Counted from the stretch's first letter, positions 36,468 to 46,410 are shown. The stretch: DNA of 64,000 nt from Alphaproteobacteria bacterium (GCA_016124675.1 WGNG01000006.1:1-64000), one strand, 5' to 3'. Numbers and translations: made by a program. The notes: generated by a model from the sequence alone, not told the origin.

Positions 36468-37034
36468 ATGAGGGTGTTCCGAACCGCGCCTGAAGACCTG
36501 CGCTGCCTGGTCCTGAACGCCGATTACCAGCCGCTCTCCTATTATCCCCTGTCCACCTGGCCCTGGCAGGAAGCGATCAAGGCGGTGTTCCTGGAGCGCG
36601 TCGATATCGTGTCGGAGTATGACACGCTGATCCGCTCGCCGAGCATCTCGCTGCCGGCGCCGTCCGTGGTGGCGCTGCGCGACTATATCAGCCAGGACCG
36701 GCCGCCGGCCTTCACGCGCTTCAACCTGTTCCTGCGCGATGGTTTCCGCTGCCAGTATTGCGGCACGGACAAGCTGGACCTCTTGACCTTCGACCATGTG
36801 GTCCCGCGCGCCTATGGCGGGCGCACGACGTGGGAGAATATCGTCACGGCCTGTGCCCCGTGCAATCTGAAAAAGGGCGGGCGCACGCCGCGCGAAGCCA
36901 AGATGCCGCTGCACAGGCCGGTGGAGCGTCCCAACATGCATCAGCTGCAGGCGCAGGGACGCCGTTTCCCGCCCAAATACCTGCATGAGAGCTGGCTCGA
37001 TTATCTCTACTGGGATGTCGAACTGGAAAGCTGA
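36468..37034 (+). CDS. HNH endonuclease domain protein (188 aa)
   Basis: A short N-terminal region (LVLNADYQPLSYYPLSTW) is typical of a widespread chromosomal HNH family. The HNH core is at about 93-140: zinc pairs C95-x2-C98 and C129-x2-C132, D109-H110 in TFDHVVPRAYGG, and N124 in TWENIV. The C-terminal PPKYLHESWLDYLYWD is conserved in that family. Probably a housekeeping nuclease of unknown role rather than a restriction enzyme. The ATG at 36468 follows GGGAGGG. Confidence 0.85.
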   Translation: MRVFRTAPEDLRCLVLNADYQPLSYYPLSTWPWQEAIKAVFLERVDIVSEYDTLIRSPSISLPAPSVVALRDYISQDRPPAFTRFNLFLRDGFRCQYCGTDKLDLLTFDHVVPRAYGGRTTWENIVTACAPCNLKKGGRTPREAKMPLHRPVERPNMHQLQAQGRRFPPKYLHESWLDYLYWDVELES

Positions 37035-37040
37035 GGGGCG

Positions 37041-37886
37041 TCAGCCATTCGGAGTGGGGAACCGCCGGTACAGGATCGTGCAGCCTTCAGGCAGGTCGAA
37101 AGCCTCTGCGTTCAATCGGTAATAAACGTTCGGATCCTGGGCGCCGAAAAAAACGCCTGTGAAAACCAGGTTGTCCTGGTCCTGCACACGCACCTGCCCC
37201 TCCTGGGGCCCGCCCCCGGGGGGGAAGTGTTCCCCGCCAGCCGCGTTGAACGAAAAGGCGCCGCTTTCGGCGTCCAGCGTATAGCTGACGTGATAGTCCC
37301 ACCAGGATTCAAAGAGCTGCCAGGCCGCTGACATGTGCCCACTGGTGCTGAAGCGCAGCTGGCGCGGCGGGGCGGGCATGGCGCCGCAGCCGCTCTGACC
37401 GGCCGGGGTCCAGATGCCCGCGATATCCAGGGCTTCGCGTGAGATGACCGGGATTTGCGCCGACGCCGTTCGCTCGCCGGTCCGCACGCTCACCACAATG
37501 ACGGATCCAGGCTCCGCATCAGGCGCGATCTCCAGCGTGCGCCGGTCCTGCGCAAGCGTGGCAGCCCAAGGAGGCGTCACAGTCCACTGATCGGTGCAAC
37601 GCACCTCGATCAGATCGAACCCCGCAGGGGCACGGTCAGCCAGATGGTGAAGGGCGACCTCGCTCCCCGGGCGGGCCTGCACCGGCAGCGCCTGCAGCGT
37701 GTGTCTGAAATACCCTGCTTCCTCGCAATCACTCAGCCGGGCGTAGGGATAGCGCGGCGCCAGGGAATCTCGGGCGAAGGTGAGGCTCCTGTCCGGACCG
37801 TACACGCCTGATGGTTCGGCCCCGCTGGACGCGCAACCCTGCGCCAGCACCAGGCACGCAGCCGGCAGACCAAGGATGTGTTTCAT
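37041..37886 (-). CDS. Hypothetical lipoprotein (281 aa)
   Basis: The N-terminus MKHILGLPAACLVLAQGC reads as a lipoprotein-like signal; the lipobox is imperfect (AQGC). The mature protein has six further cysteines spread over its length. The second half (about 160-281), with IWTPAGQSGCG and repeated beta-rich segments, may be a lipocalin- or META-like beta domain, but I cannot name it. It directly follows clpX on the same strand (91 bp), the place where lon is found in many relatives. Confidence 0.65.
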   Translation of the reverse strand: MKHILGLPAACLVLAQGCASSGAEPSGVYGPDRSLTFARDSLAPRYPYARLSDCEEAGYFRHTLQALPVQARPGSEVALHHLADRAPAGFDLIEVRCTDQWTVTPPWAATLAQDRRTLEIAPDAEPGSVIVVSVRTGERTASAQIPVISREALDIAGIWTPAGQSGCGAMPAPPRQLRFSTSGHMSAAWQLFESWWDYHVSYTLDAESGAFSFNAAGGEHFPPGGGPQEGQVRVQDQDNLVFTGVFFGAQDPNVYYRLNAEAFDLPEGCTILYRRFPTPNG

Positions 37887-37977
37887 GTATAGCGTCTCCC
37901 CCGCTTCACCAGCAGCAGGAGAAACCAGATTGGGCGGACCGCCAATCGAAATTGGCTGTAGGCGCAGGCAGCGCGCG

Positions 37978-39252
37978 TCAGGCGCCCTTTTGCGCCGCCA
38001 GCTGGGCCTGGTGCTTCTTGGAATAGATGTGCAGCGGCGTGGCGGCGCCCGTCACCACCTCGGCGTTGACCACCACTTCCTCGACCCCGTCAAGGCCCGG
38101 CAGGTCGAACATGGTGTCCAGCAGAATGCCTTCCATGATCGAGCGCAGCCCCCGCGCGCCGGTCTTGCGCGAAATGGCGCGCGACGCGATCGCCGCCAGC
38201 GCGTCCTCGGTGAAGGACAGGCCGACGCCCTCCATCTCGAACAGGCGCTGGTATTGCTTGACGAGCGCGTTCTTGGGTTCGGTCAGGATCTGGATCAGCG
38301 CCGGCTCGTCGAGATCTTCCAGCGTGGCGATCACCGGCAGGCGGCCAACGAATTCCGGGATCAGGCCGAAGCGCTGCAAATCGTCTGGCTCAACCTCTTT
38401 CAGGACCTCGCCCTGGCGGCGCGCATCCGGATCGCGCACATCGGCGCCGAACCCGACCGCAGATCCCTTGCCGCGCAGCGCAATGATCTTTTCCAGCCCG
38501 GCGAAGGCGCCGCCGACGATGAACAGGATGTTGGTGGTGTCCACCTGCAGGAATTCCTGCTGCGGATGCTTGCGGCCGCCCTGGGGCGGCACGGAGGCGA
38601 CCGTGCCCTCCATGATCTTCAGAAGCGCCTGCTGCACGCCCTCGCCCGACACGTCGCGGGTGATGGATGGATTGTCGGACTTGCGCGAAATCTTGTCGAT
38701 CTCATCAATATAGACGATGCCGCGCTGGGCCCGCTCGACATTGTAATCGGCCGCCTGCAGCAGCTTCAGGACGATGTTCTCGACATCCTCGCCGACATAG
38801 CCCGCTTCGGTGAGCGTCGTGGCGTCGGCCATGGTGAAGGGCACATCCAGGATGCGCGCCAGCGTCTGGGCCAGCAGCGTCTTGCCGCAGCCCGTGGGGC
38901 CGACGAGCAGGATGTTCGACTTCGACAGCTCGACATCGCCGTTCTGGCCGGCGTGATTGAGGCGCTTGTAGTGATTGTGCACCGCCACGGACAGCACGCG
39001 CTTGGCGTGGCGCTGGCCGATCACATAATCCTCGAGCACCTGATAGATTTCCTGCGGGGAGGGAACGCCCTCCTTGGACTTCACCAGCGAGGTTTTGTTC
39101 TCCTCACGGATGATATCCATGCACAGCTCGACGCACTCATCACAGATGAACACCGTCGGCCCGGCGATCAGCTTGCGGACCTCGTGCTGGCTCTTGCCGC
39201 AGAACGAGCAATACAGCGTGCTCTTTCCGTCGCCTGTTGTCGCCTTGGTCAT
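37978..39252 (-). CDS. clpX: ClpX, ATP-binding subunit of the ClpXP protease (424 aa)
   Basis: AAA+ unfoldase that feeds substrates to ClpP and, in Caulobacter relatives, clears cell-cycle regulators. The N-terminal zinc domain has C15, C18, C37 and C40 ([15 protein letters not shown]). Walker [13 protein letters not shown] and Walker [10 protein letters not shown] follow. The ClpP-docking loop includes the IGF-type signature region. Length is standard. I chose the ATG at 39252; the longer frame upstream runs into non-conserved residues. Order in transcription: tig, clpP, clpX. Confidence 0.97.
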   Translation of the reverse strand: MTKATTGDGKSTLYCSFCGKSQHEVRKLIAGPTVFICDECVELCMDIIREENKTSLVKSKEGVPSPQEIYQVLEDYVIGQRHAKRVLSVAVHNHYKRLNHAGQNGDVELSKSNILLVGPTGCGKTLLAQTLARILDVPFTMADATTLTEAGYVGEDVENIVLKLLQAADYNVERAQRGIVYIDEIDKISRKSDNPSITRDVSGEGVQQALLKIMEGTVASVPPQGGRKHPQQEFLQVDTTNILFIVGGAFAGLEKIIALRGKGSAVGFGADVRDPDARRQGEVLKEVEPDDLQRFGLIPEFVGRLPVIATLEDLDEPALIQILTEPKNALVKQYQRLFEMEGVGLSFTEDALAAIASRAISRKTGARGLRSIMEGILLDTMFDLPGLDGVEEVVVNAEVVTGAATPLHIYSKKHQAQLAAQKGA

Positions 39253-39505
39253 GCCTGCTCCAGTCGGTCCGGTCTCGCCGCGTGGATGGGTCGATCCACA
39301 TGCAGCCCTCTGCGCGACGCGCGCCAGGCCCGGTCCGGGCCGGCCTGAGTCGCGCATGGCGTCTCAAGCAAGATCAGGGCCGGACCTTAGCGAAACGTTT
39401 CCATTCCCATACGAACACACGCCCGCGCCTGCGATCAAGCACACAGAACGGCGCGGCAGCGCTTTTGCGCAGCACGCAGCGGCGGTCCCGGGACCGGCTG
39501 GCGCC

Positions 39506-40135
39506 TTACGATTCGGCCCCGTCAGCACCGCCACGCTTCTCATAAACGTGGTCGATGAGGCCGAATTTCATCGCTTCCTCGGCGTCCATGAAGGTGTCGC
39601 GGTCAAGCGTTCTTTCCACCACATCGAGCGTCTGGCCGGTGTGCTTGACGTAAATGCCGTTCATCCGGCGCTTGATTCTCAGAATGTCTTCGCCGTGGCG
39701 CTCGATGTCGGCGGTATTGCCGCGGAAGCCGCCCGAAGGCTGGTGCAGCATGATGCGCGCGTTCGGCGTGGCGAAGCGCATGCTCTTTTCGCCGGCGCCC
39801 AGCAGCAGCGAGCCCATGGATGCAGCCATGCCGACGCAAGCCGTCGCCACCGGGCAGCGGATATATTGCATAGTGTCATAGATCGCCAACCCCGCGCTCA
39901 CCGACCCGCCGGGCGAGTTGATGTACATGGCGATTTCCTTTTTAGGATTTTCCGACTCCAGGAACAGGAGCTGGGCGACCATCAGCGAGGCCATGTGGTC
40001 CTCGACCACGCCGGTGACGAAGACGATGCGTTCCTTCAGCAGCCGCGAATAGATGTCATAGGCCCGCTCGCCCCGCGCGGTCTGTTCGACCACCATGGGG
40101 ACCAGGTTCATCATCACGTCCTGCGGGTCACGCAT
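39506..40135 (-). CDS. clpP: ClpP protease subunit (209 aa)
   Basis: Serine peptidase that forms the ClpXP/ClpAP chamber. The catalytic triad is Ser106 (MAASMGS), His131 (MLHQPSGG) and Asp180 (DRDTFM), each shifted by nine from the E. coli numbering, so the active site is intact. The start at 40135 is chosen because the frame upstream has no family similarity; later Met codons at 8 and 9 ([11 protein letters not shown]) are also plausible starts. Confidence 0.97.
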   Translation of the reverse strand: MRDPQDVMMNLVPMVVEQTARGERAYDIYSRLLKERIVFVTGVVEDHMASLMVAQLLFLESENPKKEIAMYINSPGGSVSAGLAIYDTMQYIRCPVATACVGMAASMGSLLLGAGEKSMRFATPNARIMLHQPSGGFRGNTADIERHGEDILRIKRRMNGIYVKHTGQTLDVVERTLDRDTFMDAEEAMKFGLIDHVYEKRGGADGAES

Positions 40136-40233
40136 GTTCGGCTCCGTGCATTCAGATTGGCGCTGCGAACCGGCTGGTCCGCTGCGCCAGTCTAGGCGGC
40201 GTGCGCCGCACCGCAAACCGGTGATGGCAGCCG

Positions 40234-41730
40234 CTAGTCCTCTTTCGCGGCGGCCTTCTTGGCGGGAGCCTTCTTCTTGGCCGGCGCCGGCTTGGCGTCA
40301 TCCTCGCCACCGGAGTCCGCCTGGCCGGCTGACTTTTTGGCAGCCGCTTTCTTGGCAGGCGCCTTGGCCTTGGCGGGGGCCTCAGACGGTGCGGTCTCGT
40401 CGTCGGAGAACAGCGCCTCGCGGCTGATTTCCACCTCGGTCACCTGGGCAAGCTCGAGGATGTAGTCGACAACTTTTTCCTCATAGATCGGCGCGCGCAG
40501 GGCCTGCAGGGCGCCGGGGTTCTTCTGGTAGAATTCCACGACCTGGCGTTCCTGGCCCGGATAGCGGCCGGCTTCCTGGTTGACCGCGCGGGCGATCTCC
40601 TCCTGGGTCACGTCGATGCGCGCCTTGCGGCCGATCTCGGCCAGCACCAGGCCCAGACGCACGCGGCGCTCGGCGATCTTGCGGTAATCGGCTTTCAGCT
40701 CGCTCTCGGACTTGGCCTTGTCCTCTTCGTCAAGCTCGCCCGACTTGATGGCCTGCTCGACTTCGCGCCAGATCGATTCGAACTCCTGCTCCACCATGCG
40801 GCCGGGCAGATCGATGCCGGCATGCGCCTCGTCGAGCTGGTCGAGAAGCGCGCGCTTGACCTTCATGCGCGAGGCCTGGGCGTGCTCGGTCTCGAACCGG
40901 CGCACCAGCAGCTCCTTGAGCGACTGCAGGCTCTCAAGGCCCAGACGCGCCGCCAGCGAGTCATCAATGGCGGTTTCGGCCGGCGCCTGAATCTCTTTCA
41001 CTGTCGTGGCGAACACCGCCGCCTTGCCGGCGAGATGGGCTGCCTGATAGTCCTCGGGGAAGGTCACCTTGACGTCCACCGCGTCGCCCGCCCTGGCGCC
41101 GATCAACTGGTCTTCAAAGCCCGGAATGAACTGGCCCGAACCGATCACCAGCTCGGCGTCCTGGGCCGAGCCGCCGTCAAACGCCTCGCCGTCCAGCGTG
41201 CCGACGAAATCAATCACCAGCTTGTCGCCTTCAGCGGCCTTGGCGGTTTTCGCCTTGGGTTCGTAGGCTTGGGACTGGCGGGCCAGCTCGCCCAGCGCCT
41301 CGTCCACCTGATCGTCGCCCACCGGCGCCGAGGGACGGGTCACGGACAGGGTCTTGGGATCGACCGGATCAAATTCCGGCATCACCTCGACCGCGATCTG
41401 GAAGGCGAAATCAGCGCCCTTTTTCAGGACGTCGTCAGCGTCGGACTTCACTTCGATGCTGGGCTGCGAAGCCGGGCGCAGCTTGCGCTCGTCCAGGGTT
41501 TTCTGGGTCGCCTCGGGCACGATCTCCTGAAGGATGTCGCCCATGATCGAGGCGCCGAACATTTTGCGGATATGGCCCGCGGGGACCTTGCCGGGGCGGA
41601 AGCCCTTCAGGCGCACCTCGGGACGGATCTCCTCGATCTTGGCGGCCAGTTTCGCGTTGAGCTCGGCAGCGGGCACGACGACTTCAAACGTGCGCGAGAG
41701 CCCTTCGGAAGATTTTTCAACTACGTTCAT
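40234..41730 (-). CDS. tig: Trigger factor with a Lys/Ala-rich C-terminal tail (498 aa)
   Basis: Ribosome-bound chaperone and prolyl isomerase. The N-terminal ribosome-binding domain has the signature [17 protein letters not shown] (about 44-60). The FKBP-like domain is at about 155-245 ([20 protein letters not shown]), and the C-terminal chaperone arms run to about 440. The last 50 or so residues are an extra tail of [12 protein letters not shown]-like repeats, similar to histone H1-like tails and beyond the usual 430-450 residues. First gene of tig-clpP-clpX. Confidence 0.95.
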   Translation of the reverse strand: MNVVEKSSEGLSRTFEVVVPAAELNAKLAAKIEEIRPEVRLKGFRPGKVPAGHIRKMFGASIMGDILQEIVPEATQKTLDERKLRPASQPSIEVKSDADDVLKKGADFAFQIAVEVMPEFDPVDPKTLSVTRPSAPVGDDQVDEALGELARQSQAYEPKAKTAKAAEGDKLVIDFVGTLDGEAFDGGSAQDAELVIGSGQFIPGFEDQLIGARAGDAVDVKVTFPEDYQAAHLAGKAAVFATTVKEIQAPAETAIDDSLAARLGLESLQSLKELLVRRFETEHAQASRMKVKRALLDQLDEAHAGIDLPGRMVEQEFESIWREVEQAIKSGELDEEDKAKSESELKADYRKIAERRVRLGLVLAEIGRKARIDVTQEEIARAVNQEAGRYPGQERQVVEFYQKNPGALQALRAPIYEEKVVDYILELAQVTEVEISREALFSDDETAPSEAPAKAKAPAKKAAAKKSAGQADSGGEDDAKPAPAKKKAPAKKAAAKED

Positions 41731-41886
41731 TGTGGCAAGGCCTTGTCATGGATACATCGGCGCCCGGACATGCATGCGTTACCACACACATGACACGCGC
41801 ACGCCCGGGGGCGCCGGGAGCGAGGGCGCGTTATGTCACGCGGCTTTCTGCGACGCAACGGGCGTAAGGCGGTTAAGGTGAAGCCG

Positions 41887-43716
41887 TCAGGCACCCGCCT
41901 GATCGCTGTTATAGAAGCCAGCCTGCGCCTGAAACAGCCGGGCATAGTCGCCGCCTGCGCCGATCAGGTCTGCATGGGCGCCGCTCTCCACCACCCGCCC
42001 CTTCTGAAGGACGATGATTCGCTGCGCCGCGCGCAGGTTTGACAAACGATGGCTGATCAGCACCACCGTCTTGCCTGCCGCTGACACCGTGTCGATCAGC
42101 GCGGCCTCCGCCTCCGGGTCGAGCGCCGAGGTCGGCTCGTCCAGGATGAAGGTGTCGGCGCCGGTGCGCAGCATGGCGCGCGCCAGCGCCAGACGCTGCC
42201 ATTGCCCGCCCGACAGCTCCACGCCCTCCAGGTTCTGGCGCGACAGCTCGGTATCGAGCCCCGACGGCAAATCATCAATCACATCCCGGGCGAGGCCTGC
42301 ATTGATCGCCGCGTTGATCTCATCGTCCTCCACCGGGCGCAGCCCCTGGCCCATCGCGATATTGTCGCGTGCGGTGAAGGCGTAGCGCTGGAAGGGCTGG
42401 AACAAGAGCGCCGTGCGGCTCGCCAGCGCATCCGGCGACCAGTCGCTGAGCGGCGCGCCGTCCAGCAGCACGCGGCCGGATGTGGGCCTATAGAGCCCCG
42501 CCATCAGCTTCACGAGCGTCGACTTGCCCGACCCGTTCGCGCCGACAATCCCCAGCCTCTGGCCCGGCGGAATATGCAAGGTCACATCGCACACGGCATC
42601 GCGCGACGCGCCGGGATAGCGATAGCTCACCGCCTCAAGGCGATAGCCGTCACCCGGGGCCGGGCCGCTTCGCAGCGCCCCCTCCCCGCCCGGCGTGGGC
42701 CGGTCCAGGAGGGCGAACAGGTTGGACGCATAGAGCACGTCCTCATAGGCGCCGCTGAACGCCGCGAGCAGGGTGGTGACGGTGTTCTGACCCTGCTTGA
42801 GCGCAGCGATCAGAAGCGTCATCTGCCCCAGAGAGATCAAACCGCCGACCGCCTGAAGCACGGCGTAGAGCTTGCCGGCGATGAAGATCACGCTGGATCC
42901 CCCGATCAGCGCGGCGCCGCCCCAGCTGCGCCGGCCCTGCACGGCGCGGTCCTCGGTGAACAGCGAGCGGTAGAGCGTGCGCTGGCGGCCCGCGATGGCG
43001 TCGCTGGCTCCGGCGTGCAACCGCTCCGGCGCCGCGCCGGGCGAGACCATCAGGCCTTCCAGGTAGCTGCGCCGGCGCACATGCGGGGTGCGGCCCGTAT
43101 AATACCGGAAACCCGTCCCGGAAAACTGCAGCTCGCCCAGAAACAGCGGCAGGCCGCCCGCAAGCACCAGCAGAATCAGCCATGGCGAATAGGCGGCCAG
43201 AAGCGCGGCGAAGCTGATCAGGGTGACGGCGTTCTGGGCGGCGTCGAATGTCCGCTGGACCAGCGAGAAAGGCCGGGCCACGGCGTTCTGGCGCGCCAGC
43301 GTGATCTGTTGCTGGATGTCGGCGCGTTCCAGCGTCTCAAGATCCATTCTGGCGGTCTTGGCGAAGATCCGGTTGCCGATGTCGTAACCCAGCTCTGCAC
43401 GCAGCAGATTGAGGTAAAAGCCGGTAATGCGCCGCAGGGCCACCAGCGCTCCAATCACAGCCGCTTCGCCGGCGGCGTAGGCCAGAGCCAGATCGCGGTC
43501 CGCCGCCTCGCCGGTTTCGATCGCCAGCAGCACCGCATCAATCATCAGCTTGGCGAGATACACCGCCAGCGCCGGCGCCAGCGCGGCGGCGAGCGTGAGC
43601 CCGCCAATGACCGCCACGAGGCGCGGGGCGGCGGCCCAGGCAAGGGCAAGCGTTCTCCAGGCAAGGCCGACCGACTGGTCGGCTGGCGGCATCGCGATCG
43701 CTGCCTGTTCGCTCAC
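41887..43716 (-). CDS. ABC transporter, fused permease and ATPase (609 aa)
   Basis: Half-size exporter. The transmembrane domain covers about 20-330, and the nucleotide-binding domain about 355-600 has Walker A GANGSGKST, signature VELSGGQWQRLALARAM, Walker B FILDEPTSALD and switch His in VLISHRLSN. There is no N-terminal C39 peptidase domain, so it is not a double-glycine-cleaving exporter. Substrate unknown. It starts with GTG at 43716, 1 base after the stop of the glycosyl/sulfotransferase gene. The operon suggests export of a sulfated or glycosylated product. Confidence 0.88.
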   Translation of the reverse strand: MSEQAAIAMPPADQSVGLAWRTLALAWAAAPRLVAVIGGLTLAAALAPALAVYLAKLMIDAVLLAIETGEAADRDLALAYAAGEAAVIGALVALRRITGFYLNLLRAELGYDIGNRIFAKTARMDLETLERADIQQQITLARQNAVARPFSLVQRTFDAAQNAVTLISFAALLAAYSPWLILLVLAGGLPLFLGELQFSGTGFRYYTGRTPHVRRRSYLEGLMVSPGAAPERLHAGASDAIAGRQRTLYRSLFTEDRAVQGRRSWGGAALIGGSSVIFIAGKLYAVLQAVGGLISLGQMTLLIAALKQGQNTVTTLLAAFSGAYEDVLYASNLFALLDRPTPGGEGALRSGPAPGDGYRLEAVSYRYPGASRDAVCDVTLHIPPGQRLGIVGANGSGKSTLVKLMAGLYRPTSGRVLLDGAPLSDWSPDALASRTALLFQPFQRYAFTARDNIAMGQGLRPVEDDEINAAINAGLARDVIDDLPSGLDTELSRQNLEGVELSGGQWQRLALARAMLRTGADTFILDEPTSALDPEAEAALIDTVSAAGKTVVLISHRLSNLRAAQRIIVLQKGRVVESGAHADLIGAGGDYARLFQAQAGFYNSDQAGA

Positions 43717-43717
43717 C

Positions 43718-45145
43718 TTATTCCGCCGCCACCGCTCCAGCGCGAGCCTGCTCCACGCGCCGCGTCAGCAGCGCTCCCTTGTGGGGGAAAGGCTCGGACG
43801 GAATGGCGGCGCCGAGAAACGGCGCCAGCTTTTCAAACCCATCACCCGCACAGATGTCGATGACCAGAAGGTCGTCCGGACGGTCCTTGAAATAGGCGGT
43901 CACCTCTGCGACGTGCCGGTCATACACCCACGAAAACCGGTCCGGCACAAAAGTGTAGCATCCATAGACGGCGGCGCGCAAAAGCTGGCGCACCAGGAAA
44001 TGCACTTCCTGGTCCGGATCTTCGGCCTCTCCGAACGCCGGACGGTTGAACCAGTGATTCCGGCAGGAGTTCAGCCAGCTGTCCTTGTCACGGACAGTCA
44101 GAACGAATTTGGAGCCGGGATACTGCTTGTCGAACTGCTGGTAATACGGCACGCAGGTAATGTCGGTCAGGCCGTCATGATGCTTCAGCAGGGTCAGATC
44201 GTACTGGCCATTGGACAGCTCGGTATAGGTGTCCTCGTCGGTGGGATAATGGCTGCAATCCCAGCCCAGCATCTGCAGGGCGTGGGTGAGCGACCGGGTG
44301 CCGGTTCGTGACAGACCCAGGCCGAACACCTTCGGCCGGTCTCCCGACGACCCGTAGGCGGCGCGGCGGTCATTCTTTTCCAGCCAGGCCTCGAGATCCT
44401 CCATCGTCATGTCCGGCTTTTCAACGATCCCCATCTCCGCCAGCGCCATGTCGGCGTGGCGGGGCAGATCGGCGATGAAGGCGTGCACTTCGGCGGCGCC
44501 GGCCTTCTTCGAAACGTGCCGGCGGGCGTAGTCAACCGCCAGCGCAGCCACCTTGAAGTCCATGTCCGCCTCGGCATCCTCGTTCCAGCGCGACATGGCC
44601 GAGCTCAGCCGCTTGAACTGTACCCGGGTGCGGCTGCGCAGTTCCCGCAGCGCATATTTCTGGAAGACGTGGCGGTAGAACTGAAAATGGTCGTGCAGGA
44701 TATCGAAATTCCGGAACTGCTTGGACAGGCGCAGCGGCTTCATCGCCAGGTTCCGCAGGCGCGATTCCGGCCGCAGGGCGTATTTCAGGTCATCAACGGG
44801 CGCCTCCACGCGCGCCATTGCCCGCACAAGGTCAATGCGCGTGACATGGACGCCGCAATGAATGCGGCCGCGGAACCGGTCCGAGACATAGGCGTCCACA
44901 TAGGCCGCGTCACAGTCCTCGATGAAGCTGCGCATGTCCTCCAGGATAAGGCAGTCAGCATCCAGGTAGACCACATAATCGCAGTCATGGTCGATTTTCA
45001 GCATTTCCTGCACGCAGCGCGTGAAGGGCCGCACATCGTCCATGATATAGATATTGTCCGGCCGGATGTGCCGCTTGGCCAGTTCGAGAGAAATATCTGC
45101 CGTCCGCTCATCAATGCGGCGGAAAACCAAATCAATTTTAGCCAC
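43718..45145 (-). CDS. Fused GT-A glycosyltransferase-like and sulfotransferase protein (475 aa)
   Basis: Two domains. Residues about 1-170 look like a GT-A nucleotide-sugar transferase core, with YVVYLDADCLIL giving a DxD (62-64). Residues about 272-465 are a PAPS-type sulfotransferase: P-loop-like VFGLGLSRTGTRSL (273-286) and KFVLTVRDKDSWLNS, which holds the 3'-phosphate-binding Arg and Ser. No signal or membrane segment. GTG start at 45145, immediately after the TAA of the upstream sulfotransferase gene. It may decorate a saccharide or lipid with sugar and sulfate in one polypeptide; the substrate is unknown. Confidence 0.7.
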   Translation of the reverse strand: MAKIDLVFRRIDERTADISLELAKRHIRPDNIYIMDDVRPFTRCVQEMLKIDHDCDYVVYLDADCLILEDMRSFIEDCDAAYVDAYVSDRFRGRIHCGVHVTRIDLVRAMARVEAPVDDLKYALRPESRLRNLAMKPLRLSKQFRNFDILHDHFQFYRHVFQKYALRELRSRTRVQFKRLSSAMSRWNEDAEADMDFKVAALAVDYARRHVSKKAGAAEVHAFIADLPRHADMALAEMGIVEKPDMTMEDLEAWLEKNDRRAAYGSSGDRPKVFGLGLSRTGTRSLTHALQMLGWDCSHYPTDEDTYTELSNGQYDLTLLKHHDGLTDITCVPYYQQFDKQYPGSKFVLTVRDKDSWLNSCRNHWFNRPAFGEAEDPDQEVHFLVRQLLRAAVYGCYTFVPDRFSWVYDRHVAEVTAYFKDRPDDLLVIDICAGDGFEKLAPFLGAAIPSEPFPHKGALLTRRVEQARAGAVAAE

Positions 45146-45976
45146 TTACTGTCCCCATTTCATTGACTGGTTTAAAGCGCCGGCCATGTCCTCGAACAGG
45201 GCGGCGTGTTCGGGTGCAAACTCGTCTTTCCACCGCAGATCGAGGCGGATCTCGTCAGGGTGAGCGCGGTAATACGCCGCCGAACGCGCGCCGGGCTCAA
45301 GGCCGGCGCTGCCGGGGCGCCCGCGCGTGGCGATGAACTGAGTGCCGTTATTGCCGCCCAGCGGATGATGCTCGCGCCTGGAAAAGGCCAGCATCGACGG
45401 GTCGTAGTGCGCGCCCACAAAGTCCGCGAGCCGCCGGGCGGTTTGCTCAGGGGCGGTCGCCAGCGTTTCATAGGCAAGGTGCAACACAGCGCCCGGAAAC
45501 ACGCCGGCGAGCGCGTGGGCCGCCTCAATTTGCTCCATCCACTCGGCGATCTGCCCGGCCGGCTCACGGCCCGGGTATTTGCGCAGGCGCGAATTGACCA
45601 CCGCCCGGCCATCACGAGTAAGAATGATCAGCCGGGCCTCGTGCCCGCCGGAGCGCAACTCTTCGGCCCGCGCCGCTATCCAGTCCGGCTTCTTGGACGA
45701 GTCTACAAGAATGCGGGCGCCCGAATGGGCCGCAATCTGTTCGTACAGCCCGTGCGAGGGATCCCAGCGAAACCCGCTCCAGAACGCGCAATCATCACCG
45801 CAAATCTTGCAGGCCCGCTTGACGAGCGGCTTCGACATATCGCCCAGATAGCGCACCTTGGCGCCCTCGCCGATGTAAACAGCGCCCTCAAGACCAGAGA
45901 GAATCATCCCCAAGAGCGTCGACCCGGAATGGCCAGCGCCACCGATCATTACCCCGGTCAGGGCCGCACTGCCCAT
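45146..45976 (-). CDS. Sulfotransferase family protein (276 aa)
   Basis: PAPS-dependent sulfotransferase fold. The 5'-phosphosulfate loop is VMIGGAGHSGSTLLGM near the start, and LIILTRDGRAVVNSRLRKYPG supplies the 3'-phosphate Arg/Ser. The CKICGDDCAFW stretch adds a possible metal or disulfide cluster. The frame extends to 46126, but its first residues are encoded by a 52-bp intergenic repeat, so the ATG at 45976 (with a G-rich stretch upstream) is preferred; an ATG at 46039 is another option. First gene of the operon with the fused glycosyl/sulfotransferase and the ABC exporter. Confidence 0.75.
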   Translation of the reverse strand: MGSAALTGVMIGGAGHSGSTLLGMILSGLEGAVYIGEGAKVRYLGDMSKPLVKRACKICGDDCAFWSGFRWDPSHGLYEQIAAHSGARILVDSSKKPDWIAARAEELRSGGHEARLIILTRDGRAVVNSRLRKYPGREPAGQIAEWMEQIEAAHALAGVFPGAVLHLAYETLATAPEQTARRLADFVGAHYDPSMLAFSRREHHPLGGNNGTQFIATRGRPGSAGLEPGARSAAYYRAHPDEIRLDLRWKDEFAPEHAALFEDMAGALNQSMKWGQ

Positions 45977-46090
45977 GTGTTTGAACGCCCCCCGCCGGGA
46001 AGACCACAATGCCGCCCGTCGAGCCGATATCAGCCCCATTTGTCCGCATTTGCGCAAGAGGATTTTTGCAGGGCCAGATTGGAAAACACG

Positions 46091-46142
46091 CGCCCGCAGC
46101 TTTAGCGAAGACGCGAACGCCCGCACGGGCGTGAGCCCTGGA
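46091..46142. repeat. 52-bp direct repeat, copy 1
   Basis: It begins CGCCCGCAGCTTTAGCGAAG and matches 46222-46273 at 48 of 52 positions. It lies between the sulfotransferase gene and tRNA-Leu. Confidence 0.8.
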
Positions 46143-46148
46143 GGATCC

Positions 46149-46191
46149 CGAACCCGTCAGGGTTCGCACCCGGCTTCGCCGGAGCGAAGCC
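46149..46191. repeat. Pair of perfect hairpins between the 52-bp repeats
   Basis: CGAACCC-GTCA-GGGTTCG (46149-46166) and GGCTTCGC-CGGA-GCGAAGCC (46172-46191). They lie 3' of tRNA-Leu on its strand and might terminate or process its transcript. Confidence 0.6.
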
Positions 46192-46221
46192 CCGGCTTCG
46201 CCGAGGCGAGAGGGCAAAGCC

Positions 46222-46273
46222 CGCCCGCAGCTTTGGCGAGGACGCGAACGCCCGGACGGGCGTGAGCACTGGA
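46222..46273. repeat. 52-bp direct repeat, copy 2
   Basis: It begins CGCCCGCAGCTTTGGCGAGG; four mismatches to copy 1 at 46091-46142. It ends 4 bases from the tRNA-Leu 3' end. Confidence 0.8.
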
Positions 46274-46277
46274 AGAA

Positions 46278-46362
46278 TGGTGCGGGTGAGAGGACTCGAA
46301 CCTCCACGGGTCGCCCCACTGGAACCTAAATCCAGCGCGTCTACCAGTTCCGCCACACCCGC
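46278..46362 (-). tRNA. tRNA-Leu (anticodon TAG)
   Basis: Read on the minus strand: acceptor GCGGGTG pairs with CACCCGC, followed by an A discriminator and an encoded CCA. The anticodon arm CTGGA-TTTAGGT-TCCAG shows the anticodon TAG. A long variable arm and the T-loop GTTCGAGTC are present, as expected for a class II leucine tRNA. 85 bases including CCA. It reads CUN leucine codons. Confidence 0.95.
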
Positions 46363-46410
46363 AGCGCCAGCCGATGTACGGCGCGCGCTGCGAGCTGGCA
46401 AGACCGCCCT

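Noticed and set aside
41887-43716. ABC exporter considered as the missing double-glycine peptide exporter
   Set aside because: It lacks the N-terminal C39 peptidase domain and is about 100 residues too short; it is operonic with sulfotransferase genes instead.
45977-46126. N-terminal extension of the first sulfotransferase up to 46126
   Set aside because: Its first codons lie in a 52-bp intergenic repeat, and the sulfotransferase core begins after the ATG at 45976.
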